This document shows, one piece after another, positions 1 to 9,168 of a DNA stretch of 64,000 nt (position 1 is the stretch's first letter; each line of letters begins with the position of its first letter). The stretch lies in assembly GCF_025370755.1 (NCBI RefSeq), contig NZ_JAMXFC010000026.1, positions 34,982 to 98,981 on the forward strand, given 5' to 3'. The translations under genes and the position numbers were made by a program. This DNA is from Laspinema sp. D2d. Lineage in GTDB: Bacteria; Cyanobacteriota; Cyanobacteriia; Cyanobacteriales; Laspinemataceae. The notes beneath the pieces were generated by a model. That model ran no database searches. It was not told the origin of the DNA and saw only the letters and a list, made by a program, of their open reading frames with translations.

Positions 1-73
1 ACCTGTTGCGAATCGCTCAGTCATAAAGATTTACTAACCTTCCTAGAAAATATTTCAACCCCGTAGAGGAATC

Positions 74-1606
74 ATGCTAACAGAACTCTGGTCATTTCGC
101 GGACGATACCGCATCCTACACTTAACCTGGTTTGCCTTCTTTCTCTCCTTTGTCGTCTGGTTTAACTTTGCCCCCTTTGCCACAGCGGTACAAGAATCAT
201 TAGGGTTACAAGCAGGACAAATGAGAACCCTGGCAATTTGTAACGTTGCCCTCACCGTTCCTGCCCGAATTATTATTGGTATGGTCCTAGATAAATATGG
301 ACCGCGTATTACTTATTCTTTGTTACTGATTTATGCAGCCATTCCTTGTTTAATGTTTGCCCTCGCGCAAAACTTTGGGCAGTTGGTTATCTCTCGCTTA
401 CTGTTATCCATTGTGGGTGCTGGATTCGTAATTGGTATCCGCATGGTGGCTGAGTGGTTCCCTCCGAAAGAAATCGGTTTAGCCGAAGGGATTTATGGGG
501 GATGGGGTAACTTTGGTTCCGCTGGTGCTGCTTTTACCCTACCTACCTTGGCAACAGTGGCCGCCTTTATGTCAGCGGGTCAAATCAACTGGCGCTTTGC
601 GATCGCCCTGACGGGAATTGTTGCTGCTGTTTACGGGGTAATCTACTTCTTTAATGTCCAAGATACCCCACCGGGTAAAGTGTATCAGCGTCCCAACCGT
701 CACGGTGGGCTTGAAGTCACTAGCCGTCGGGACTTCTGGTTCATGATGGCAATGAATATTCCCCTCAGTGCTATCCTCGGGTTACTCGCTTGGCGTCTCA
801 CTAAAATTGGGTTTTTAAATACGACCCAACTCTGGATCACTTGGGTGTTCTTAGTAGGTTTGTATGCTTTCCAATCCTATAAGTGCTGGACGGTTAACAA
901 AGAGTTAGTTTTGGGTCAAAAACGGTATCCGGCCAGCGATCGCTACGAATTTTCCCAAGTTGCCTTGTTAGAACTCACTTATCTCGTTAACTTTGGGTCA
1001 GAACTGGCGGTGGTTTCCATGCTGCCTGCGTTCTTCGAGAATACCTTTGGACTGAGTAAAGTGCTGGCGGGGATGATTGCGGCAACATACGCCTTTATGA
1101 ACTTAGCCGCCCGTCCCGGGGGTGGGTTAATTTCTGATACCCTCGGAAGTCGGAAGCTCACGATGATTGTCCTCACTGGCTGTATGGGCCTCTCCTATAT
1201 GATGATGAGTGCGGTCCAAGGTAGCTGGTGGCTACCCATCGCGATTCTGCTCACGATGTTTTGTTCCTTCTTCGTCCAAGCCGGTGAAGGGTCAACCTTT
1301 GCAATGGTTCCCCTGGTCAAACGTCGGGTCACTGGACAAATTGCCGGAAATGTCGGCGCTTATGGGAACGTCGGTGCAGTAGCTTATCTCACCTTGTTTA
1401 GCCTGCTCCCTGAAGGTGATATTGGGAACAAGATTTTTTTCCAGGTCCTAGGCGTCACCGCGATTATCGTCACCTTCCTTTGTGCCTTCTACCTGAAAGA
1501 ACCTAAAGGATCGTTCTCTGCTCATCATGAGGGAGAAGAGGTCCATCCTGAGACTGCTGTAGGACAACCTGTCCCCCATTTTGTGGAAGAAGGCCGAGAA
1601 GCCTAA
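74..1606 (+). CDS. nrtP: Nitrate/nitrite permease, MFS (NNP) family
   Basis: 510-residue polytopic membrane protein of the major facilitator superfamily, nitrate-nitrite porter branch. It should import nitrate (and nitrite) across the plasma membrane. About 12 hydrophobic segments are visible. The MFS loop motif appears as GMVLDKYGPR after the second helix. The two glycine-rich NNP signatures appear as GGWGNFGSAGAAF (near residue 145) and GNVGAYGNVGAVAY (near residue 427), which separates it from other MFS proteins. The start is supported by AGAGGA 5-10 bases upstream. narB follows on the same strand after 161 bp, so the two are likely co-transcribed. In cyanobacteria with this permease instead of the NrtABCD transporter the order is often nirA-nrtP-narB, so nirA may lie just left of the window (inference). 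No NtcA site could be placed in the 73 bases available upstream. Confidence 0.95.
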   Translation: MLTELWSFRGRYRILHLTWFAFFLSFVVWFNFAPFATAVQESLGLQAGQMRTLAICNVALTVPARIIIGMVLDKYGPRITYSLLLIYAAIPCLMFALAQNFGQLVISRLLLSIVGAGFVIGIRMVAEWFPPKEIGLAEGIYGGWGNFGSAGAAFTLPTLATVAAFMSAGQINWRFAIALTGIVAAVYGVIYFFNVQDTPPGKVYQRPNRHGGLEVTSRRDFWFMMAMNIPLSAILGLLAWRLTKIGFLNTTQLWITWVFLVGLYAFQSYKCWTVNKELVLGQKRYPASDRYEFSQVALLELTYLVNFGSELAVVSMLPAFFENTFGLSKVLAGMIAATYAFMNLAARPGGGLISDTLGSRKLTMIVLTGCMGLSYMMMSAVQGSWWLPIAILLTMFCSFFVQAGEGSTFAMVPLVKRRVTGQIAGNVGAYGNVGAVAYLTLFSLLPEGDIGNKIFFQVLGVTAIIVTFLCAFYLKEPKGSFSAHHEGEEVHPETAVGQPVPHFVEEGREA

Positions 1607-1767
1607 AATCCCTTGCAGGAGCGATCGCCGTCGGTGCGATCGCCCCTCTCCCCCGTTAATCTCTGATAATTGCTTACACTTAATTCTTACTAACCGGACC
1701 CTAACCTGTCCTTTCTGATACTCTAAACTCTAAAAAACTTTAGACTTTACAAGCTAACTAAACTTTT

Positions 1768-4005
1768 ATGTCTACTCAACCCACCAAAACCCTGTGTCCT
1801 TACTGCGGAGTTGGCTGCGGATTAGAAGTTTCTCCTCCGGCACAACCGGGAAAAGCCACCCATCGGGACAGTGAAGGTAAGCCGATGTGGAAAGTCCAGG
1901 GCGATCGCACCCACCCCTCCTCACAAGGCATGGTTTGCGTCAAAGGGGCCACTATAGCCGAATCCTTAGACAAAGACCGCCTGAAATATCCCATGGTCCG
2001 GGCGTCCCTCGACGAACCCTTTCGCCGCGCCACCTGGGAAGAAGCTTTTACCTTAATCGTCGATCGCATTCAAACCGTCCAATCCACCCTCGGTAGTGAC
2101 GGCATCTGTATGTATGGGTCGGGACAATTCCAAACCGAAGACTACTACATTGCCCAAAAACTGATGAAAGGCTGCCTGGGCACCAATAACTTTGATGCAA
2201 ACTCCCGTCTCTGTATGTCCTCCGCCGTTGCCGGATACATTCAAAGTCTGGGGTCCGATGGTCCGCCTACCTGTTATGACGACCTCGAACAAACCGACTG
2301 TGCCTTTCTCATCGGCACTAACGCGGCGGAATGTCATCCCATCGCTTTCAACCGACTTCGCAAGTATCATAAAAAGAATAAAAACGTTAAACTGATCGTC
2401 GTTGATCCCCGTCGGACCACCACCGCTGATGCTGCCGACCTCTATTTAGGCATTCGTCCGGGAACCGATATTGACCTCCTCAACGGCATTGCTTACTTAC
2501 TCATGCAATGGGGACATCTCAATACCGTCTTTATTGACGAATGCACCTCCGGGTTTCCCGAATATGCCGAAGTGATTCGCCACTATCCCCCGCAAATTGT
2601 CGCCGAACGCTGTGGCATTCGTATCGATGAACTCGAAACCGCTGCGCGCTACTGGAGTGAGTCCCAGCGCGTCTTGTCCCTGTGGTCAATGGGGATGAAT
2701 CAGTCCTCGGAAGGCACAGCCAAAGTCCGGAGTTTGATTAATCTGCACCTGATGACAGCGCAAATTGGTAAACCCGGTGCCGGTCCCTTTTCCCTCACCG
2801 GACAACCCAACGCAATGGGAGGTAGAGAAGCGGGAGGATTAGCCAATCTACTCCCGGGATACCGCCTAGTCAAAAATCCTGAACATCGCCGGGATATTGA
2901 ACAATTTTGGGGACTCCCCGAAGGCAGAATCGCCCCGGAAGTGGGTCGGACTGCCTGGGATATGATTACCGGATTAGAAACCGGAAACGTCGGGTTATTG
3001 TGGGTTGCGGCAACAAATCCAGCGGTGAGTATGCCGGATATCGAACGGACTAAAGCTGCCTTAAGGCGATCGCCCTTTACCGTGTATCAAGACGCCTACT
3101 ATCCCACGGAAACCGCTGCCTACGCCCATGTTTTGTTACCAGCAGCGCAATGGGGGGAAAAAACCGGGGCGATGACCAATTCTGAACGGGTGGTGACCCT
3201 CTGTCCCGCCTTTCGCGAACCCCCCGGACAAGCGAAACCGGATTGGGAAATCTTTGCTGAAGTTGGACGCCGATTAGGATTTGCCGAACAGTTTCCCTTT
3301 GAGAATTCGGCCCAAGTTTATGCGGAATTTGTGCAAATCACCCGCGATCGCGTCTGTGATATGACGGGGTTAAGCCATGAACGCCTCGCCGAACAAGGAC
3401 CAACCCAGTGGCCCTGTCCTGCAGGACAAAGCCTCCCACAGGTCAACAAACGCCTCTACACTGACTGGAGATTTCCCACGCCCGACGGACGCGCCCGCTT
3501 TGGGGCCCTTCATGCCAAAGGACTGGCAGAACCCCCGGACCCCAATTATCCGTTTGTTCTCACAAACGGGCGTCTCTACGGACATTGGCATACTTTAACT
3601 CGGACCGGCAGAATCGATAAAATTGTCAAAATGCACCCGAATCCCTTTATCGAGATTCATCCTCGGGATGCTAAGAAATTGGACATTGTGGAGGGGATGA
3701 GAATCGAAGTGAGATCGCGCCGAGGCATTGCCCGATTTCCTGCCAAAGTCACCCAGGCGATCGCCCCGGGTACCGTCTTCGTCCCCATGCACTGGGGCGC
3801 ACTCTGGGGAGATCAAACCGAAGCCAACGCCCTCACCCACCCGGAAGCCTGTCCCTCCTCTCTGCAACCGGAATTAAAAGCCTGTGCAGTCCAACTTATC
3901 CCTCTCCCAGAAGACGGAATTCTCACCCAAACCGAAACCATCGAACAAAGTGACTCCATTGCGATCGCCTTTGCACCACGATCGGCGATCGCCACCCGTT
4001 CCTAA
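1768..4005 (+). CDS. narB: Ferredoxin-dependent assimilatory nitrate reductase
   Basis: 745-residue cytoplasmic molybdoenzyme that reduces nitrate to nitrite with electrons from reduced ferredoxin. The N-terminus has the [4Fe-4S] ligands Cys10, Cys13, Cys17 (LCPYCGVGC) and Cys57 (GMVCVKGA). The NSRLCMSS motif near residue 150 supplies the cysteine that ligates molybdenum in the DMSO-reductase family. The molybdopterin-binding core continues through [13 protein letters not shown]. The C-terminal molydopterin dinucleotide-binding domain begins near residue 590 ([12 protein letters not shown]). Length is normal for cyanobacterial NarB, about 730 residues. There is no C-terminal flavin or extra Fe-S domain, which fits the ferredoxin type. 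It follows nrtP, and a perfect 16-bp inverted repeat lies just beyond the stop. Confidence 0.97.
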   Translation: MSTQPTKTLCPYCGVGCGLEVSPPAQPGKATHRDSEGKPMWKVQGDRTHPSSQGMVCVKGATIAESLDKDRLKYPMVRASLDEPFRRATWEEAFTLIVDRIQTVQSTLGSDGICMYGSGQFQTEDYYIAQKLMKGCLGTNNFDANSRLCMSSAVAGYIQSLGSDGPPTCYDDLEQTDCAFLIGTNAAECHPIAFNRLRKYHKKNKNVKLIVVDPRRTTTADAADLYLGIRPGTDIDLLNGIAYLLMQWGHLNTVFIDECTSGFPEYAEVIRHYPPQIVAERCGIRIDELETAARYWSESQRVLSLWSMGMNQSSEGTAKVRSLINLHLMTAQIGKPGAGPFSLTGQPNAMGGREAGGLANLLPGYRLVKNPEHRRDIEQFWGLPEGRIAPEVGRTAWDMITGLETGNVGLLWVAATNPAVSMPDIERTKAALRRSPFTVYQDAYYPTETAAYAHVLLPAAQWGEKTGAMTNSERVVTLCPAFREPPGQAKPDWEIFAEVGRRLGFAEQFPFENSAQVYAEFVQITRDRVCDMTGLSHERLAEQGPTQWPCPAGQSLPQVNKRLYTDWRFPTPDGRARFGALHAKGLAEPPDPNYPFVLTNGRLYGHWHTLTRTGRIDKIVKMHPNPFIEIHPRDAKKLDIVEGMRIEVRSRRGIARFPAKVTQAIAPGTVFVPMHWGALWGDQTEANALTHPEACPSSLQPELKACAVQLIPLPEDGILTQTETIEQSDSIAIAFAPRSAIATRS

Positions 4006-4047
4006 TCCAAAAAAGCCGAACTTTCCACAGTTCGTAGTAACAGTAGT

Positions 4048-4095
4048 AACGACTGAAGTTGTTCTCTGATTTTCTGAGTAACAACTTCAGTCGTT
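4048..4095. terminator. Perfect hairpin downstream of narB (dispersed repeat)
   Basis: Arms AACGACTGAAGTTGTT (4048-4063) and AACAACTTCAGTCGTT (4080-4095) are exact reverse complements around a 16-base spacer. It starts 42 bases after the narB stop and could end the nrtP-narB transcript. There is only a short T-rich tail, so termination is inferred. Related hairpins recur at 19851-19901 and 51758-51821, so this is also a member of a dispersed family. Confidence 0.6.
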
Positions 4096-4183
4096 CTTAA
4101 AGTTAATTGAACCCCATCTTGAACTGACCCAATCCCCGGCCATGCCATGTTAAAATTGACCCAATGGATTGCGAGGAAACCCA

Positions 4184-4417
4184 ATGGACTGGCAAGAACT
4201 CCGGAAAGAAGCCTACAATTTATCGGTCAGCGATCGATTAGCCCTCGTCGAAGCGATCGTCCATTCTGTGCATGAGGAAATCAGACCCCGGCCCCCGGTG
4301 CCACCGGGAACCATAACCCGATTACGGGGAATTCTCAAAACAGACGGGCCTCCTCCCACCGATGAAGAAATTGAAGCTATTAAAGAAGAACGGTTGAAGG
4401 AAAAATACTTAACATGA
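4184..4417 (+). CDS. Small antitoxin-like protein paired with a broken PIN toxin
   Basis: 77-residue protein starting MDWQELRKEA, rich in charged residues, with a proline-rich middle (RPRPPVPPGT) and an acidic, lysine-rich tail (EEIEAIKEERLKEKYL). The chosen ATG is preceded by GAGGA about 7 bases upstream; a TTG 15 bases earlier is less likely. The stop overlaps the start of the next reading frame as ATGA, the classic arrangement of an antitoxin translationally coupled to its toxin. Such proteins before PIN-domain toxins bind and neutralise the nuclease and autoregulate the operon. I recognise it by context and general appearance, not by a firm family signature. Since the toxin gene is broken, this may be a leftover gene or a trans-acting antitoxin. 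Confidence 0.65.
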   Translation: MDWQELRKEAYNLSVSDRLALVEAIVHSVHEEIRPRPPVPPGTITRLRGILKTDGPPPTDEEIEAIKEERLKEKYLT

Positions 4418-4824
4418 GGGTGTTGCTGAATACTAATATTATTTTAGATTATTTCTTAGAATGAGACCCTTTCATGAATGATGTGGAAGCCTTATTTGCT
4501 AAAATTGAAGCGAAGCAAATAGAAGGATATATCACCGCCACCAGTTTAACTGATATCTTTTATATTGTCAGCAAGAGTAAAGGGATTCAAGTCGCAAAAC
4601 AAGTGGTTTCAAAACTGTTAGATGGGTTAGAGATCTGCAAGGTAGATCGCCTGATTCTTGAATCCGCCCTGGCGTTAGAGTTGAATGATTTTGAAGATGC
4701 GGTATAAATTGCCTGTGCGATCGCCTCTAATCTGGAGGCTATTATTTCTTGCGATCGCGACGGATTTTCTCAAGCGCCCATGCGCACTTACTCCCCCCGG
4801 GATATCATCGAACAACTGCCGTAA
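4414..4824 (+). pseudogene. PIN-domain (VapC-like) toxin, two in-frame stops
   Basis: One frame can be read from ATG 4414 to TAA 4824 (about 136 residues) as a complete PIN-domain ribonuclease: MRVLLNTNIILDYFLE, then a helical middle (ALELNDFEDAV) and SCDRDGF near the end. It is interrupted by TGA at 4462-4464 and TAA at 4705-4707. Both could come from single C-to-T changes (CGA to TGA, CAA to TAA). The first acidic metal ligand, normally Asp in the LLDTN motif of this family, reads Asn (LLNTN). The remaining acidic positions (ESALALELNDFED and CDRD) survive. Without the first segment the longest open piece (4474-4707) lacks the N-terminal catalytic strand. I infer a recently inactivated toxin. 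Confidence 0.85.
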
Positions 4825-4923
4825 TTTAACCCAAAGGGGATAAACCCTGAGTTTATTACCACAATTTTTGATACTATTTCTAACATAAGATAACAAACTC
4901 TGTTTCTGATTTTTCAGAAATAA

Positions 4924-4986
4924 AAACCGGGTTTCTGAATACAAATGCTGATAATTATCAACAAATTTGTTACAGAAACCCGGTTT
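4924..4986. repeat. Inverted repeat AAACCGGGTTTCTG / CAGAAACCCGGTTT
   Basis: Arms at 4924-4937 and 4973-4986 are exact 14-base complements separated by 35 AT-rich bases. The hairpin lies in the 247-bp gap between the PIN pseudogene and the convergent C39-like gene and may terminate either side. Similar AAACCGGGTTT pieces occur elsewhere in the window (for example near 15250 and 38730). Confidence 0.5.
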
Positions 4987-5071
4987 CTAAGCTGCTTCGT
5001 CTTCTTACCATTTCCTGTTAGGGAAAGGGGTTGGGGGTTAGATTACGCTGGGTAGTCCAGCAAACATGAGA

Positions 5072-5875
5072 TTAACGGGAGATGAAATGAACCCAACAAT
5101 CGCCATCAGCTTTGCAGGTATTCTGAATTAGGTCATAGGAATAGCTTAACCCTGCACCTCGTGCAGAAGTATTGTATCCATGAGACCAATATTCACCATA
5201 AGGGTCATGAACGATAAATCCATGAGAATTGTAGCCAATCAAGCAAACAATATGACCGAAACTGGTAAAATAACCATGGATTACAATCGGGTTACCTTGA
5301 ATCAGCCATTCCTTGATTTCATTAAAAGTCGCTTTTTCAGTAAAGCGGTCTTTTGCCCCATAAGCTTCGGCAACTTGAGCCAAATGATAGGGGTCATGAC
5401 GACTTAAACCCCGCGCTTCTAACCAGTCTTGGAGTTCATCTTCTAACTGTTTGTGAGGCTGTTCGCCTTTAATTCCCAAGTAAGCTAAACACATGGCAAT
5501 GCTGGTGGTGTTGCAACTGCCGTAAGGATTTTTGGAATTATCCAGTTGGGATTTGTAGGGAACTGCCAGTTTAATGCGATCGGGAAAAGCCACGGACCCT
5601 TTGTGCAGAATCACCCCATGTTTATAATAAACATACCAAGTGTTGCGACCTTGGAAACTTTCTTGGGCAAAACAAACCTTAACGTGATCGCTTTCTGGGG
5701 CGTAAGACTGAACTTTTAAAACCGTTCCCGCTGGAATCGCTTGTTTTTCAGAATCGCTGAGATCCGATGAGGGAAGGGGTTTCTGTTTGAGAATTGTATC
5801 AGAAAGAATTTTTAGTTCGGTGAACTGGTTTCCGGAGGCGGTAGATGAAGTTGAATAGGATTGTGCTGCGGTCAT
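5072..5875 (-). CDS. C39-like cysteine peptidase domain protein
   Basis: 267 residues without a signal peptide or membrane segment. Residues ~20-90 look like a small SH3-like beta domain (ILKQKPLPSSDL, IPAGTVLKVQSY). Residues ~105-265 match the papain-like Peptidase_C39_2 family: the catalytic Cys lies in YGSCNTTSIAMCLAYLG, the His in FGHIVCLIGY, and the Asp/Asn position in IVHDPYGEYW. This family cleaves peptides or acts as a bacteriocin-type processing protease, but many free-standing members have no known substrate. The gene is divergent from the phosphatase at 6133, and the 257 bp between them contain strong secondary structure. Function beyond the fold is not known. Confidence 0.7.
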   Translation of the reverse strand: MTAAQSYSTSSTASGNQFTELKILSDTILKQKPLPSSDLSDSEKQAIPAGTVLKVQSYAPESDHVKVCFAQESFQGRNTWYVYYKHGVILHKGSVAFPDRIKLAVPYKSQLDNSKNPYGSCNTTSIAMCLAYLGIKGEQPHKQLEDELQDWLEARGLSRHDPYHLAQVAEAYGAKDRFTEKATFNEIKEWLIQGNPIVIHGYFTSFGHIVCLIGYNSHGFIVHDPYGEYWSHGYNTSARGAGLSYSYDLIQNTCKADGDCWVHFISR

Positions 5876-5923
5876 AATTTCTAACCCAAAAACAAGTAAA
5901 ATGCCGATACCAGTCGTTGTCTG

Positions 5924-6126
5924 AGTCGGGGCTGGCAGTTAGCCAGAGGGTTGCCTATCTTTGCCCTGGTGTTTAGGCTGGCCCGACTTTCAGAACCGTT
6001 TGTAACCCCCACTACATAGGCCGCATCCCCAGCGGTCAGAAACCAGTATAGTGAGGAGGAAGTCCGGGTTGGGACAACTCATCCTTGTGCCAACTGAGAC
6101 TGAAATTGCTGATGAGTGGATGAGTT
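5924..6126 (+). ncRNA. Candidate structured leader RNA (unassigned)
   Basis: Several nested complements lie in the gap before the gene at 6133. AGTCGGG (5924-5930) pairs with CCCGACT (5982-5988) as an outer stem. Inside it, CTGGC/GCCAG (5932-5936/5942-5946) and AGGG/CCCT (5947-5950/5964-5967) form hairpins, and GCCTA (5953-5957) in the second loop pairs with TAGGC (5974-5978), a possible pseudoknot. Further on come CCGC/GCGG (6021-6024/6032-6035) and AACTCATCC/GGATGAGTT (6077-6085/6118-6126), the last ending just before the start codon. I do not recognise a known riboswitch class. The strand is chosen from the position of the last stem; the minus-strand gene at 5875 could also own it. Confidence 0.35.
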
Positions 6127-6132
6127 ATACCC

Positions 6133-6777
6133 ATGTCTCAAATCGTTTGGATTGCAAGACACGCGAACCGTTTAGACTTCGTAAACCCTGAATGGTTTAA
6201 TACAGCAAAACGTCGGTACGATCCGCCCTTGTCGGCAGATGGTTTTTTACAAGCGAAAGAACTTGCCGAACGTCTCAAGGGAGAACGTATAAATCACATC
6301 TTCACCTCTCCTTTTCTGAGAACCGTACAAACTGCAAATCAGGTGGCAGAAATTTTAGATTTACCCCTAAAACTTGAGTGGGGACTGTGTGAATGGTTAA
6401 ATCCAGAGTGGATGACGGAAATGCCGGAAACCCTCCCTCGGGAGGTATTAGCCCGGAAATTTCCTAGAATTGATTTAAATTATCACTCTCGGGTGGTGCC
6501 GAAGTACCCCGAATATGATCCGGTTTGTCTGCAACGGGCGGGAGAAACGGCGCGCCTGCTGGCGGATGAGTTTTCCGAGGAGATTTTGCTGGTGGGGCAT
6601 GGGGCCTCAGTAATTGGGGCGACAATGGGTCTAGCGGTGGATGCGGCGGAAATGGAGTTGAGTGCGGGATTATGCTGTTTGTACAAGCTAGTCCGCAAAG
6701 AGGAAATCTGGGAAATTGAACTGAAGGGCGATCGCTCTCATTTGCGAGAAATTGAGGCAGAAATCCGATTTTTTTAG
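6133..6777 (+). CDS. Histidine phosphatase family protein
   Basis: 214-residue protein of the phosphoglycerate-mutase-like (histidine phosphatase) superfamily. The catalytic phospho-accepting His lies in the N-terminal motif WIARHANR, where most members have RHG. The conserved HIFTSPFLRTVQTA segment (residues ~55-70) and the second catalytic His in LLVGHGASV (near residue 153) are present. Such enzymes remove phosphate from small metabolites or proteins; the substrate here cannot be told. Compared with true mutases, a longer insert lies between the motifs (CEWLNPEWMTEMPETLPREV), as in the eukaryotic UBASH3/STS-like branch. It is followed after 57 bp by glucokinase on the same strand, so the two may form a small operon. 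The upstream region is unusually structured. Confidence 0.85.
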   Translation: MSQIVWIARHANRLDFVNPEWFNTAKRRYDPPLSADGFLQAKELAERLKGERINHIFTSPFLRTVQTANQVAEILDLPLKLEWGLCEWLNPEWMTEMPETLPREVLARKFPRIDLNYHSRVVPKYPEYDPVCLQRAGETARLLADEFSEEILLVGHGASVIGATMGLAVDAAEMELSAGLCCLYKLVRKEEIWEIELKGDRSHLREIEAEIRFF

Positions 6778-6834
6778 GAAGATGAAAAAGAAACCGGATT
6801 TAATCCAACAGTCCATACGCTCAGAATCAACAAG

Positions 6835-7851
6835 ATGACCTTACTATTAGCCGGAGATATTGGGGGTACAAAATCCCTTTTGCGCTTGGTGGAAATGCCG
6901 ACTGCAGCAGATACTTCAGGGACATTCCAGATTGACACTCTCTATGAGGGGAGGTATGCCAGTCAAAACTATCCTGACTTAGTACCCATTGTGGATCAGT
7001 TTTTTAAGGAAGCGAGTCAGAAATTAGGAGAGGTCCCCTCACCCAAGGGGGCCTGTTTTGCGATCGCCGGACCTGTGATGGGACATACATCCGTTTTGAC
7101 TAACCTAAGTTGGACCTTAACAACGGACCGACTTGAAAAAGAACTCAATATTCCCCATGTCAAGTTAATTAATGACTTTGTAGCGGTGGGTTACGGGGTG
7201 TTGGGGATGAATCCAGGGGACCTCCATACCTTACAACCCGGGGAGTCCCAAACTGCCGCCCCGATCGCAGTAATTGGCGCAGGAACGGGACTCGGACAAG
7301 GGTTTTTAATCCGGCATTTGGATGAATATTTTGTCTATCCTTCGGAAGGGGGTCATGGGGATTTTGCACCGCGTACCGCAGTCGAGTTTGAACTGTTGCA
7401 AGACTTAAAGCAACGGGAGAACATTGATCGGGTTTCTGTTGAACGCGTGGTATCGGGGATGGGGATTGCATCAATTTATCAATTTTTGCGCGATCGGGCG
7501 ATCGCTGCTGGAAAAGATATTTCCCCCGCAGACAAAGACCCCGCAGAAATTTCCCAAGCGGCCCTAGAAAAATCTGACCCGATCTGTGAACAAACGTTAC
7601 AAATTTTCGTGGAAGCTTACGGGGCGGAAGCGGGAAATCTGGCTTTAAAATTACTACCCTACGGGGGATTGTATCTGGCGGGGGGAATTGCAGCTAAAAT
7701 TCTACCCTTAATTAAAGAGGGCGATCGGTTTATCAACAGTTTTAACCACAAAGGTCGAGTCAGTCCCTTGGTAGAAAAAGTCCCGGTTCATATCGTTCTT
7801 AATCCCCAAGTCGGGTTAATCGGTGCCGCCATCTGTGCTGCCCGATTATAG
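6835..7851 (+). CDS. glk: Glucokinase
   Basis: 338-residue cytoplasmic glucokinase of the bacterial Glk (PF02685) family, phosphorylating glucose to glucose-6-phosphate with ATP. The N-terminal phosphate-binding motif reads LLAGDIGGTKSLLRLVE. The glucose-binding region LINDFVAVGYG (residues ~108-118, including the catalytic Asp) and the second glycine-rich phosphate loop IGAGTGLGQGFL (~145-156) are present, as is the EGGHGDFAPR sugar-binding motif (~168-177). Length is typical. This is the ATP-type enzyme and differs from the ROK-family PpgK-like protein at 53025-53735. A histidine phosphatase lies 57 bp upstream on the same strand. Confidence 0.93.
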   Translation: MTLLLAGDIGGTKSLLRLVEMPTAADTSGTFQIDTLYEGRYASQNYPDLVPIVDQFFKEASQKLGEVPSPKGACFAIAGPVMGHTSVLTNLSWTLTTDRLEKELNIPHVKLINDFVAVGYGVLGMNPGDLHTLQPGESQTAAPIAVIGAGTGLGQGFLIRHLDEYFVYPSEGGHGDFAPRTAVEFELLQDLKQRENIDRVSVERVVSGMGIASIYQFLRDRAIAAGKDISPADKDPAEISQAALEKSDPICEQTLQIFVEAYGAEAGNLALKLLPYGGLYLAGGIAAKILPLIKEGDRFINSFNHKGRVSPLVEKVPVHIVLNPQVGLIGAAICAARL

Positions 7852-8075
7852 TCACGATAACCCGGATTTTTACAAAAATTCTGCAATTTATAGCAGTTTT
7901 CGCTCGGATGATATCTGTATGATCCCCCTAAATCTCCTTTGTCAAGGGGGACTTTGACCCGATCACTGAACCTCAATCTTTTGAGGAACGCTATAGTAGC
8001 TAAACGGGACTTTAAACTGAGTTGATTGCCCCGTTTAGCTCATCGAATCCTCACCTTTTAAAACATCGTTTCGGT

Positions 8076-8357
8076 TCAGAAGGTGTTAAAGACGCGGGAA
8101 GCGATGACAGCAAGCAAGACGAATAAACCTAATGCCCGCCGAAAATAGTTCACGCCGTCGAAAATCTCCAACCATGCCCAAGTAAACCAGGACCCAAAGG
8201 CGATCGCATCTAGGCCCGTATGCAGTGTCCCACTGGGAACTACCAATGTGAGTAGGGTGGTTGTAATTGCCACCAGAATGGGCAGATTGGGGGGTTGAGC
8301 AATCACAATATTGCCCGTGTCATCTCGAAATGTTTGATTAAATAAGCTATTTTCCAT
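8076..8357 (-). CDS. Conserved cyanobacterial small membrane protein
   Basis: 93 residues. A polar start (MENSLFNQTFRDDTGNIVIA) precedes two or three hydrophobic segments: LPILVAITTTLLTLVVPSG, a middle stretch AIAFGSWFTWAWLEIFDGV and ALGLFVLLAVIASRVF. The pattern FTWAWLEIFDGVNYFRRALG looks like a strongly conserved core, and I recall similar short proteins as conserved hypotheticals in cyanobacteria, but I cannot name a function. It may be a thylakoid or plasma-membrane accessory protein (inference). It stands alone: glk converges from the left and def lies 109 bp to the right on the same strand. Confidence 0.7.
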   Translation of the reverse strand: MENSLFNQTFRDDTGNIVIAQPPNLPILVAITTTLLTLVVPSGTLHTGLDAIAFGSWFTWAWLEIFDGVNYFRRALGLFVLLAVIASRVFNTF

Positions 8358-8466
8358 GAATCTATTCCTTAAAGTTCGCTCCTTTCAGTTTAGTGGGTAT
8401 TAACCTTCTCTAGTCTCTTCCTAAAGAGAGGTAATTTAAAATTTAATACTGTGCTTTTTCTTGCTC

Positions 8467-9000
8467 TCACAATTGCTGTAGAATCTGCTTTTGATACTCC
8501 TGCTCGGTGACAATATCCAGCATACTTTCCACTCGGTCTAAAAAGACCTTTCCCTCTAAATGGTCATATTCATGCTGGAAAATTCGGGCCACAAATCCTG
8601 TAAATTCTTGCTGGTGTAATGTCCCCTGCTGGTCCAGATATTTGACCTCGATCGCCTGATGTCTCGGCACTAATCCGCGAATTCCGGGTACACTCAGACA
8701 CCCTTCCCAATCTTTGACCTTTTCCTCAGAATAGGCGATAATCTGGGGGTCAATAATGGCGATTGGCTCCATTGTCGGAGCTTGGGGATAGCGCAAGGTG
8801 GGACGGGACGCTAAGATAAAGACTCGATAGGATTCCGCAATCTGGGGAGCGGCAATCCCAACTCCATTGGACGGTTTCAAAGTTGTCATTAACTCGTCAA
8901 TCAGCGACTGAATTGCATCTAAGTGAACGTTAGTCACAGGTTGGGCTTGGACCCGTAAGATGGGATTGCCTAATTGAACAATCTCTCGAAAGTTATTCAT
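8467..9000 (-). CDS. def: Peptide deformylase
   Basis: 177-residue Fe/Zn metalloenzyme that removes the formyl group from the N-terminal Met of new proteins at the ribosome. The three diagnostic motifs are intact: GVGIAAPQI (residues ~46-54), EGCLSVPG (~98-105, metal-ligand Cys) and FQHEYDHLEG (~141-150, two metal-ligand His and the catalytic Glu). Length is normal for a type I PDF. It is transcribed away from the HtrA gene's downstream end with a 168-bp gap, which contains a GC-rich inverted repeat (GAAGCTCGCTCCCACTCC) of the dispersed kind. Confidence 0.96.
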   Translation of the reverse strand: MNNFREIVQLGNPILRVQAQPVTNVHLDAIQSLIDELMTTLKPSNGVGIAAPQIAESYRVFILASRPTLRYPQAPTMEPIAIIDPQIIAYSEEKVKDWEGCLSVPGIRGLVPRHQAIEVKYLDQQGTLHQQEFTGFVARIFQHEYDHLEGKVFLDRVESMLDIVTEQEYQKQILQQL

Positions 9001-9168
9001 CGTGTTAGTCTACGATTGTATAGGAAGTTTTGTAGCTGTCCAACTGGAGTATTAAGGAGGGGGAGAAGCTCGCTCCCACTCCTTGAGGGCAATAGTCGAA
9101 TTGCTGCAAAGTGAGCTTCGTCAACACTTGGAACAAAACAATTTTTTTTAGAAATTAGAACTTAGAAC

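Noticed and set aside
4675..4944. 89-codon minus-strand frame opposite the PIN pseudogene.
   Set aside because: Antisense to the toxin remnant and running into an inverted repeat; no recognisable product.
6053..6085. GAGGAAGTCCGGGT resembles the P4 region of RNase P RNA (GAGGAAAGTCCGGGC).
   Set aside because: The rest of rnpB (the long downstream helices and the second P4 strand) is missing; a protein-coding gene starts at 6133.
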